A stretch of 64,000 nt of DNA, from contig CM059575.1 in assembly GCA_030386875.1 (NCBI GenBank), positions 44,918,859 to 44,982,858 on the forward strand, given 5' to 3'. The position numbers were made by a program, and so were the translations under genes. This document shows, one piece after another, positions 28,601-40,600 of the stretch. Below the pieces are notes generated by a model. It was not told the DNA's origin and searched no databases. It saw only the letters and a program-made list of their open reading frames with translations. Within the stretch, counting starts at the first letter, position 1. Each line of letters opens with the position of its first letter. This DNA is from Morinoia aosen (Eukaryota > Arthropoda > Malacostraca > Amphipoda > Talitridae).

Positions 28601-31600
28601 TAAAACTGTCCGCATTACTACCTCTGAGATGTACTAGTTGCCTTTGGTGCATCAAAGAACAACTCCATGAGCTGTACTACCCTCGAGGGACATCAATGAA
28701 CACTAACATCAAAATTTATCTAGGTCCAAAATTTCAATAAAATAAGCCATAAAAGTTCACCATTTATCAAGACTTCACTGCCTGAATCCTTTAGTGAACC
28801 TAGCTCTTTTGCTGGTACATTTTTCAAAGCTTACATGTATGTACTTACTACAGAACATCAAGTTTGAAAAACACAGACTAACAGCAGTTAGACACTGGTC
28901 CAATTAGCAACAACAGAAAATCAATTCATTTCACTCAAGCAAGTAAAACTCACTACACACATGACATAATTTGTAACAATTTAAGAAGTGGTATCAATCA
29001 GAACCTAAAAAATTAAAACTCATTGATACAAGATAATGAAAATAGAAATCATGGAAAAAGCACCTGTCAATTAGATACCTTATTAGCTAGTCCCTGCCAA
29101 TATTTGTTTTCAATTAGGAACTTACCATTAACAGCACCAAAAAGTCTCCAAAAATACACTAGGAAAGAGCATGAAAATTTTTCCAATTAGAAATTTTGAG
29201 CCTGTGCAAATAACTAATCAAGAAAATTTGAAAATGGTTTAATTGGCATTGCATATTAGTTTATTTAATTGGCAGAAATATTTGAAACATCTCTAAACAC
29301 CACTAGTCCAGTAAGTACAAATTTATAAAGCTCCCCATGCACTCACATGGCTCACAGGGCATGCACATTAGGACATGAAACAGCATCATGTTAATGAAAA
29401 AGCAGCAACAATAAAGCCAGGCCAGCACACTGTTTTAGTAAACCATATTCTCCTTTCATGTTAGTGAATTTTGACAAATTTACTGATAGAAAACCTTACA
29501 ATCTAATTTATGTCAGGAATCACACTCATTCTAATACTTATGAACAAAAAAATATATGAATGTACCTAAATATTTCCTGTCAGGTATGCCTTTCTGTGAT
29601 TAGATAAGATATTAGAGTGTGGTATAATCTCCTATATGATAATGGCATCCAAAAATAAATAAATATCGCGGTATATACACAATAACCCAAAAAAGGACAC
29701 CCGAGTACACAGAAGCTGAACTTTTTGTAAGTGTAGGTGCTATCAAAACTTTATTATCTTGATTTTTAATCTTTAATGCTATTTAATCTTATGAAATTTT
29801 GTTCATTTTTTTTTGCAGCTTAGCACAGGTTACACTACTGGAAACTCCACCTAATATCAGAATTTCCTATGGAAAGGATAACACTAGCTAAAAATAAAAA
29901 CTAGCAAAAGAACAGAAATGACAACAGCATAGCTTATTCCAAAGCCAAGTAGAAGCCAGTTAATCATGTGACAGCGCAAGGCACTTCAGCACTTCACTGT
30001 GTACAACTGAACAGAAAAGAAAGCAGGCTAAGGTGAGACCTCTCAATTGCTAAAAAATGAAACATACAACGCAACTAAAAAGCAAGTGTTTGAAGAGGAA
30101 CACGGAATGAGACATGAGGGAGGGAGGACAGATGAAGTTGAAACGCAACTGATGTACGCTGAAACTGAACAGGAAGGTAAGAGGTCTGAAATGAACTAAG
30201 AAAATATATATAAATCTCAGCTGAAATAGATTAAAACAGAGAAAAATGTAAAAAGAGAAGTAAACTACCAGAAATATTCACCATCGTACTTGGCAGAATA
30301 AATATGATGGTCACCATTATGACATCCAAGGATATAATCACTTTTTGATTCAACTGAGTTAAAAATCTATTTCATGTACAATTCAACATACAAAATGAGA
30401 CTTGTATCATAAAAATCAGAAACTGAGAAACTTCTCTAAGTTACATTACTTGACAAGAAGAATGCAAGTATCTAGAAGCCAGCAGCATTATCTAATTAGG
30501 TCCACCCTCAGTAAATATTACAATAAGCTTTTTGAACAATTATGCGTATTGTTCTTTTTCAGCTTGAATTCCAAGCAGAAAATCTGGCCAATGCCCTACA
30601 GTAATATCATGAGGGAAGTAATCATTTCAGGGCAGTAAAAACCAATTGTTATACAATTGCATCAAATTAACAACAAAAATATAAATTTGAAATACTAATA
30701 GATTAGGTTAGATGTTAATTTATGCCTCCTTGACTGCAGCGAAGGTACGTCAAAGAGAGGAAGGAGGAAGGCACCATTTAGTATGGACTAAAGGGAATGC
30801 AAAATCTATGCACAAGGCGCATAGAAACAGTAAGTTGAGAAAGAAGTTCATGAAACAAGGTAAAAGTTGAAGAAGAAAATATTAAACGCTGAAAAACAGG
30901 ACAAAAGTAAATTGAAAAAAGATGATCCTTAATATCACAAAAAATATTAACTACAGCAAAAAGAAGGCCTACCTAACTATCAACTTGGGACCTCACATAT
31001 TTCTCCTGGGAGCACTAATTACCATAGATACAATGGTTGCCCTAACCATTTCTGATTTAAATATTTTATCTTTATACCCAACAGCATAAAAGAATAAAAT
31101 TGCAATAAAACCACAGCATTTAACCCTAAAAATTTAAACTACACCAAGCGCAACTAAGGAAGAGGTGGGGCAGTCTGCAAATAGTATTGACCTGGGCTGA
31201 TGATCCGGGGAGCGATGATAAGATAATGATGGTGGTCCAAAACTTACCTGAGAGTTGACGAGGGGACTGTGAGCCCCAGGTGGAGGATGGGGAGATGCCT
31301 GAGAAGGGAGGGGGGGACCAGGGGAGGGACGCATACCAGGGGTCTGGAATGAGGGGTGAGTGGGCTTGCAAGGAGATGGGTCACTAATACACTACTAACT
31401 GTACCATCAACTCTTGTGTGGCAGGACAGCCAAGAACTTGTTGTGTGGTGTATTGGACGAATGAGTAACAAATGAGGAAAAGAATACAGTACTTCTAAAA
31501 AATTAAATGTTGCAAATCATTTTAATTAAATATGGAATCAATGACACTTCACCTCAAGGCCTCTTGAAAAATTAGAAATATTGTAGTTAAAATAATGAAG

Positions 31601-34600
31601 AGCTCCGATTAGAAGAAAATTTACTCTGGTGCAAATATGACTTGAGTTAATTCATCAGAGAATAGTGACAACAGTGTTCAACTTGTTATGGTTAGTGTAG
31701 AGCCCCAAACCATGTTAGTCTGACCAAGCCACAGCACAAAAGCCATTACATTAATCAATTTCCTCATCAAGAAGCATTAAGCTCATCTGCTAGCATTATC
31801 AAGCAAAATACTGCAGCACAATTTGTTAAATAAGCATCAAGAATCACCACAAACTTCAACATATAATAATGAAAATACATAATTAAAAATAAACCTAGTA
31901 CAACAGAGTTACATAGAAGTTATATATTGCCATAAATAAAAATCCCTAAAACCAAAAAACTGTATAAATGATCACACCTATTCAATAAAGAAAAGAATAA
32001 AGCTACATGAATTGATACATAACAATGTATCTTAATATGGGAATGATAAAACAATGAATAATTATAATCTATCTATCTATCTATCTATCTAATAAAAAAA
32101 ATTTAAAACCAAATCCAAAACAAATGTGCTTCATATATTTGAATACCACTTATTCATAGAAATGGTAAAAGCAATAGTTTCATAAAACCCTGAAGAAATT
32201 TATGAAATAAAAATAAGAGGTATTTATATGGATGAAATTATATTCCATAAACAGAATTTTAGAAAAATTTTTATTCTTCATGTGCAGCAAAATGGTAAAG
32301 CCAGACACATTGAAAAATAATCTGATATTACAAATAAAGTAACCATAATTCACTATTTATTTTAGATGAAATTGAATTTTGAAAAATATGAAAGCATGCA
32401 GCATACAGATTAGGTAGATGTTAGCTTAAGCCTCCCTAACCAAAACAAGTGTGTTCCAAAGAGACAAAGGAGGTAAGCACCATGTAGTTTGGACTCAAGA
32501 GAATGCAGAATTAGTGTACAAGGTGTATAGAAAGTTGAGAAAGAAGTTTGTGAAGCTAGATAAAGGTTGAAGAAGAAAGTAATAGGTGCTGAAAGACAGC
32601 AGCAAACTGAAAAAAAGGTTTGTAACAAACAAAAAATTATTCTACATCAATAAAAGAAAGGCCTACCTAACCTTTAGACCAGGACCTCACATATTCTCCC
32701 TGACAGTGCTTATTCCCATAGATACATGCAAGAAAAAACTTCCCATAATAGCACAATCAAACAATCATGCATATGAAATAAGAACAGAAAAGGTCTATGA
32801 ACTACACCTAAAAAGGTACAGCCATTGATGGATAAGAGTTACAGAAAGTCACTACCCTATAATTATAATTAACAAACATACAAAGCTATACTTATTCATC
32901 TATTTGAAGATAATGCTGGACACACAAGGATACCAGTAAAGCTATGAATTGAAGAATGAAGTAATAGCTCGAAATATCAAAGATACAACAGATTCAGCAG
33001 GTTGATTGTCACCAAACAAGGGAAAAATTATAAGAAAAATATATATAGGGAAATAATGATAAGGCCTACCAACATGCTAAATGAAACTCATATCATCTTT
33101 GGCAAGAACACTAATTCTTCCTGAAAGAGCCAAGTTCACTAAAGAGCACTAATTTTCAAAAACAACATCAAGAGGTCAAGCACCATCACTGTACTTGAAC
33201 ATTTAAAACTAAGAAACTCCACATTTCCTGATGAAATGCTGAACCCAAAAATTATTCTAGAATGTACTCTCCTTTTCAGCACAACCACATAAATGAAGCG
33301 GCTAGTACTTATAGAAATATAATGAAATGGGAAATAAGATTATATTTTAGTTTAAGAATCCCTAGCAGCAACAAAGGCATTCCAAGGAGAGGAAGGTACC
33401 ATCTAGTATGGAGTTAAGGGAATGCAGAATCTATGCACATGGTGCACAGAAACAGAAAGTTGAAAAAGAAGTTCATGAAACAAGATGAAAGTTGAAGAAG
33501 AAGAAAGTAGTAGATGCTAAAATATAGAACAGCAGTGAACTAAAAAGTAATGGTCCATAACAAAACAAAAAATCTATTCTATTTCAACAAGAGGAAGGCC
33601 TACCAAGCCATTAGCTCGTGACCTCCCATGTTCTATATACTAATTCCCCTTGCTAATTCTCCTTGATACAATAATTTTAACCCTTTAAGGGGCCATGGAA
33701 AATAAAATACAGGGAAAAATTTCAATGCAATTATATGAAAAATACCTATTTATACTTCAATTAATAACAATAAAGTCCGAACTTTAAAAAAAAATGAAAC
33801 AGAATGGGCAACTTTTTTCATAATTTTATAATGGAATCATAATTATATCATGCATAGAGTATAAAGTAGGACAATAGCAAAAGTGTTGGGACAGAAAATT
33901 TACTGCAGCAATGTTAGAAAGAATTTGTGAACGAACTTCTACAAATTAAAAAAAAAAGCCAGAAGCAAGTTGCAAAATAAAACAGCAGCACACAACCAGG
34001 AATGAAACAATTGGCAACAAAGTCATGAAGCCCCACAATAATATCCTAGACTAACTAGGCAAGGTAAGATAGAGGCATCAATAACTACAACACAGGAACT
34101 CGACAAGATTTTGCTTAAAGTCATACAGCAGATGAGAGAGTGAAAAGCTGAAGTCATTCTCAAAAATCTTACCCCATTTCAAGAAGGAGCAAATGCTTCA
34201 AGTAAAGCATTTGAAAGTAACTAGTTGCATGCACACAAAGTACACCACTGAGACAGTAGCGCTGCACATGTACAGAAGAGCTTATCCATCCAATACTCAA
34301 TGTATACAGAATGAGAAGTTGAAGCTCAAAATAAATATAGAATTTTTACTTACAGGGAAGAAACCTGGAGGCATAGGCCCTCCTGGACCCATGCCATCAT
34401 TTGGGGCCATTTGGCCAAGTGGTGATGGTGCTGGGCCAGCATTCTGGAACAAAAATATAGACATTCAGCACCAAAATCTTGTAATGAAAAAATTAGACAC
34501 TGCACACCACTTATTGTACATGACTAAAAATGGATAAATAGAACTGTCAATAAACTATAAAAGAACTCTCCGGCATGGGTAATTAGGTAATTACTGTTCT

Positions 34601-37600
34601 AAGCAAGGAAAAGATTTAGATTCAATTCCAAGATGAACAGCCTACTAAGATTATTAGAAGAGCATTTGTTAATAGTGCAACCATACATACTGAATGGGAA
34701 ATGACAGAGCAGATCCAAGTACAACTCCAGAATTGCTTATTGATCAAACTATGCAACATACAAGGTTTTCCAGCAGATTAGATAAAGTAAGTTAGTTTAA
34801 GCTTCCCTAGCTACAACAAAGGTGTTTCAAAGAAAGGAAGAAGGAAAGTACTATCTGGTATAGAGTTTAGGGAACTCGACATACGAGAAGTGTACTCGCA
34901 CAAGACCCCCTCCCCTGCACATAGAAATAATACGTTGTGAATGAAGCTTATGGAACAAAATAAAAGTTAAGAAGAAAGTAGTCATTAACAAAAAGAAGGA
35001 CAAAATTGAACCAAGAAAAGGTGGTCCATAACAAAACAACAACCTATTCTATTTCAACAGAAGAAAAGCTTACCCAAGCTTTTGCTTTTGACCACACATT
35101 TTTCCCTCAGAAGTGCTAATTCCCATTTCCCATTCTTTTTCACACAATATCGTATCCCCCTGAGGTAGTTCTGAAAACAAGTTTTGTGTATGTTAGCAAG
35201 CAATAAAGCCAGGAGAAGAGACACCCATATGCCTACACACACAATTCCACTGCCAACAAAAGCAAGGCTTTAATATGTTTGCCCAATATGTCAACTATAT
35301 ATTGCAATATATGTGTTCCAGTAGGTAAATTTCCCATTAACATATCTGTGTAAATGAAAAAGCATTTCAATTATTTCAACTTTAGCATTAAAAGCAGTTT
35401 TCTTAAATGTTCTTCTTTGAACCTCACTTAAAATGATCGTAGCAACTCCACTAAGGCAGTCAACATGTTAACTACAGCAGTATAGCTTATTAATGATAGT
35501 AGTGCCAAGTGCTATACTAAAAATATTACTTTCAAGTACTATTATTACTATTGCTATTATTATCACAATTATTGTTACATAAGTACAAGTCTCTCTAGCC
35601 ACAACAAGACTATAGAGTAAAGATAACGAACAATTTTGCATGGACTGTAGGGAACAGGTAATCTATGCACAAAGTGTATTTCCCACAAAGCATATCATGC
35701 AAACAGAAACAGTGAGTTAGGATGTAAGAGAAAGAAAATATACAGAAGTAATAGCAAAAAGAGAATGAAAACTGAAGGAAGCAAAGTGGGCATGATAGAT
35801 AGCAGTCCCAAATATCTGTCTATAGATGAGATAACCCAACAATAACTTTAGAACACCTTAAAATTTTTTTCATATCTTTATTTGGAGGAATGCTATAATG
35901 AATCCCCAAAAAGTAGAATAGACAAATAAAACGTAAAGATAATGATCATCCTGAATAGAGCAGATCAGATTAAATTATTAGTTTAAGCCTCCCTAACCAC
36001 AACAAAAATGTTTCCACGAGAGGAAAAGGTGAGGCAACATTTAGCATGGAATCATGAGAACGGCAAATCTATGTATACATAGATTTGCCGTTCTCACCCC
36101 ACGACACAAGGCAACAGCTAGCTTGAAAGATGTTTATGGTTTGATTAGATAAGCTAGTTTAAGCCTTTCTAGGCTCAATAAAGTGTTACAAGAAGACCAA
36201 GAAAGAAAAGCCAACTAGCATTTAGTAAAGAAAGAGGGAACCTATGCCCAAGGAGTGTTCCCATGCTAGAGCTCCTATGCATTTAACAACAAGTTACAAA
36301 GTGAGGTTATGAAACAGGATAAAAGATAACAAAAAAGCAGAAGCTGATTACCAGGATAGCAGAGAACTGGAAAAAGATGATCCATTGCAAACGAAACAAA
36401 TACTTTTCTATTTCAACAAAAAGTATACTTGACCTTCACCTCGTATCACATATTCCTATTGGCAGCACTAATTTTCATTGATACACAGTTGTCTCCCCTT
36501 GAGGGGAAAGAAGTTTATGAAACAAGATAAAAGTTGAAGAAGAAAGTAATAGATGCTGAAAAAAGAACCAAAAAGGAGTCCATAAAAAACTACTTATTAG
36601 AAAAAAGTGAGACCCATTAAAACTTCAGTTTCTGATTAGATTAGTCATTAGTTTTAGCCTCCCTACCCGCAGCAAGAAATGCGATCCAAAGAGAGGAAGG
36701 AGGAAGGCACCATTTAGTAAGGAGTTAAGGAAATGCGAAACCTACGCAGAAAAGGCATAGAAACAGTAAGTTGTGAAAGAAGATTATGAAACATGACCAA
36801 AGTTGAAGAAGAAAGTAGTAGGTGCTGAAAAACAGGACATCAGTGAACCGAAAATAGGTGGTCCTTATCATAATAAAAACATTTTATTTCAACAAAAAGA
36901 AAGCCTACCTAACTCTCAGCTCAGGCCCTCACATTGTCCCCCTGGGAGCGCTAATCCGCATAGATACAATAATTGTATCCCCCTGAGGGGACTTCAGTTT
37001 CTGACCGGACATGTTTACATGTACCTAGTATGGGTGTTAATTTTTCCTCTATACAGTGTTTATTTTACCTTGAAAAGACCACTGAACCACAAAAGAAATC
37101 GAGAGCTCAGCGCTGTGTATAACTAAGTTTCACTCTGCCAAAGGTAATTAAAAAAGAAATTGGTAGGTTTAATTATTGGTTAAACGTATGAAGGAAGGGT
37201 TTCGTAACTCAGAAGTACAATGTATCAAATGAACAACTCAAGAATAGCAGTGACATGGCACCAAACTTCCAACACGTTCACGAGCGCGTTTTACCAGACA
37301 TACAACTGGCTAAAATTCCCAGCTTTTATTTAAATGGCTCAAGTTCAGACACTTGTCTAACATACTTCAATGGCTCAATAAAACTAGTCTGAAAAACGAA
37401 CTAAGAACTGAAAAAAACGTCTGAGAAACGGTCATTCGCTGAAATTTTATTAAGTCACTCATTTATAATGAGCATAACCGGATCGAGTAGAAGTGAACCC
37501 CTCGCAGAGGGAAGAAAGCATCCTCGAGTAGAGTAAAATATTAGAAGTAATTAATTTGGTGGGAGTAAAGAGGCAGCTTACGAACGTTCCCAAACAGCAG

Positions 37601-40600
37601 CGGCCAAGGGACAACGTCGAAGGCCTTCCCTCTCACCCCACGACCAGTCCTGGCTCCCCTCCCCCTGTCCTCAGCGACGCCCTCCGTCCTCAACCAACAG
37701 GTAGTTCGTCGTCCACTCACACAATACACACGCTTAACAGCTAGCGTTCGTGAACAAAAAAAAAACGTACGACGCGCATCGGGAAAAAACAATGAGAGCT
37801 GTTAAAGGGTAGAATTTAAATCCCTAATGGTAAGGCCATTTAAGTCGGACCATCCATACAGCTACAATGCTGCCTCTTTCCCTCTCGCCAAGCATAAAAT
37901 CCACCAAACCGGCAAATGGTACATCTTCCTAAAACTGCAAAATCATTCATGGCGTAAAATTTACACATATTGCCACCTCTGTCATATTTAACCATAGTTC
38001 AAAACACAAAATTCAAAGGAAATGCACCACGACCTAAATTAGAATGAAATGTTGAAGCATCGCACCGCTAAGCATAAAATCAATAGACCTATGTTATGTT
38101 GGAGCCGCACAAGCGCGCAGTTTCGGTGGGAACTAATTTTCGCGTCGATGCAAAAGCGAAGGCACATCTCGCTAAATGTTTCGTTTTTAGTCAAAATGTT
38201 TCAACGTGACGTTAGGACACAAATCGAGACCTTACTTCTAGAGATGATTCGCTCACACACAACCAATGATAACACGAGAATAGAAACGATAGAAACGTTC
38301 TAAAGCAAGTGATAGCATCGATCCAAGAACGAATAATGAAAAATAACGTCCAGCAATAGAAATAAAAGTGAATAGGCCGTAAGTGAGGTTGTGAGAATTG
38401 AACAACTTTTTCACTATGCTGAATTGTGAGAAGAGCAAAGAAAAAGCGACCTTGTGATTACACATCGTACCGATAATCGTTGAACACAGACTTAGCTCCA
38501 AGAACACTAACTCAGTGAGGGCAAAATTACCCCTCCCCCTCCAAAAAAATCGATGTCAACCAGTCGCACCGATTATCAACCGAGCAGTTCAGTGTAGCCT
38601 CAGATTATAGAAGGCAATAGCGACAACTCCACTAATGGCAACAAAAATCGAACGACATAAGCACTTATGAGTGACTCGACAGGGTAAACTTGCCAGTATT
38701 ACGTCAACGTGCAGTTACATAAGATCCGTCAGGTTTGGTTGAAAGTTCATTACAAATATTGGAAAAATTTCTGTTGAGCAATCGTTTGACACGATACATC
38801 GGTATTACGATTTGATATCACACAGAAATGCTTTTTTCTATGTTATTTTAAAAAGGGAAAGTATAATTATTTTTATCATTCATTCGGTAATGATATCTGT
38901 AATTGATGAAGTAATAATGCTCAGAGTTCAAAAGCAATAATTCATTGCATTAAACGTTGGTTCAAGCCTCCCTGAGCCCTGACAGAAAAGAAAAGATGTT
39001 CCAAAGAGCGGAAGGAGGAAGGCACAATTTAATATGGAATAAAGGGATCACAGAATCTATGCACAAGATACTAGAAACGGTAGTTGAGAAAGAACTTCAT
39101 GAAACAAGATAAGATGAAGAAGGAAGTAATATGTGCAGAAAAACAAGAGAGCAGTGAACCGAAAAACGATAATCAGGAACAACAAAAAAAGAATATTATA
39201 TTTTAACTTAAGTAAGGCCCACCTAATCTTTAGCTCAGGACCTCACACATTCCCCCTGAGAGCGCTAATTCCCAAAGCTACAACAGTTGTATCTCGTAGA
39301 ATGAATCTTCATCTCTAAAGTATTTTGGGATGAGCGGTGGATAGTCGATGGAGTTTGACATAAATTATCACTTTGACAATTATTTTGTACATTCTACTGA
39401 CCGGCCTTGCATTTGCTATCTTGTCACTTTGCCTTACCTATTTGCACACATGATTAGGTACATCACGTTTGCGTAGCAACTTTAAAAGGAATGATACAGC
39501 AAAGAAGTATTTTAAAAACATTTAGTTCGAACGTTTCGAGCACTAGGCTCATTCTCAACGAAATCTGCAAATACAAAGACACAACTTAAGCACAGTTTAC
39601 AAATAAAATTCATACATTTGCACATAGATTCAGAATACTATTGAACACAGCCTTCAGCTCCTTTCCTAACGAACTGAATTAGAAAACAAAGGATTATTCA
39701 CAGTGAGTTCCATTGAAAAACAAGAAAATAAGAGATAGATTCTAAGAAATTCACGTTCTATGCTATAACAACAATTTTACGAAATATGAATATCACTAAA
39801 AATTCACCAAGTGAATTTATAAAGAAACGCCCAAGAAAAATTTGAGGAAGCTCAAACTGGCACGAAATGCAGAAAAATATTTAAACCACTTTTGCGAGTA
39901 GGAATAAACAAAGTCTGTCGATGTATCAAGTAAGCTCAATTGATATCCGAAAACTTCCACGCCGTCAAGAACAAGACTCAAGTTTGACCTGGAGACGAGA
40001 CAAAGTCAAACAGAGCTGTAGGGGGACGCGGGCACGGGGCTCTGAGACGAGAGCGCCGTGTGACCGTAGCACGGACGGCAATGTGGCCTGGCGTGGCAGT
40101 ATACGCGGCCCAGCGCCGCCGCCGCCACCACCACCATCATCAAACTTAAAAGGGCACCGTCCAAATGCCGACATAAACAATGGTAGGTTCGGTTCCTCTG
40201 AGCATGTAAGAACAATATCCTAAGCTAACCGTAAGTGCAGTGCCTCTGGCTACGATACGGCAGAAATGTGTTTGAGATACTTTATGATGATACTACTTGA
40301 ATATTAATGCTGACAGATCAAACAGAAACATGAAAGCAAACGAAATTTTAGGACACATAATGTGTCATTACACGTATTAGATAACTAGTTAACATTTAAA
40401 GGTAAAATTCCACAATCGAGCTTCATTAACAACAATGGCACGCTAGCTAGACCATGCGCGAGGCAAAGGAACGCTTAGGACATGAAAGAGAAGCACCTGT
40501 TCTGGGTATGATGCCCAGCCCCTCCTAAGATTGCTATCGATACGAGCAATCCGGTCCACACCTGCATCCCCCGCACCGCCCGCCGCCCTCACACGTTTCT

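Larger units (their letters stand above)
27204..31247 (-). other. Ssdp intron with solo LTR and two SINE pieces
   Basis: A 4.0-kb intron with the LTR-like block (27370-27729), a SINE fragment beside it (27735-27981) and a SINE-A copy at 30700-31046. The stretch 28000-30690 is AT-rich and I see nothing in it. Confidence 0.7.
31344..34353 (-). other. Ssdp intron with two SINE copies
   Basis: Holds SINE-A at 32408-32725 and 33338-33692 and a (CTAT)n microsatellite at 32069-32090. Otherwise it is AT-rich and CpG-poor. Confidence 0.7.

Noticed and set aside
31126-31471. Three overlapping minus-strand frames of 66-81 codons
   Set aside because: Only 31248-31343 between consensus splice sites matches Ssdp. 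The rest is intron read-through.
37541-37792. 83-codon minus-strand frame as a possible alternative first exon of Ssdp
   Set aside because: It has no LUFS motif and part of it is a dispersed repeat also found at 25.6 kb. Kept only as a CpG-rich patch.
39921-40223. 100-codon plus-strand frame with a proline run
   Set aside because: The proline run is a (CCG/CCA)n simple repeat. The opposite strand is equally open and neither resembles a known protein.
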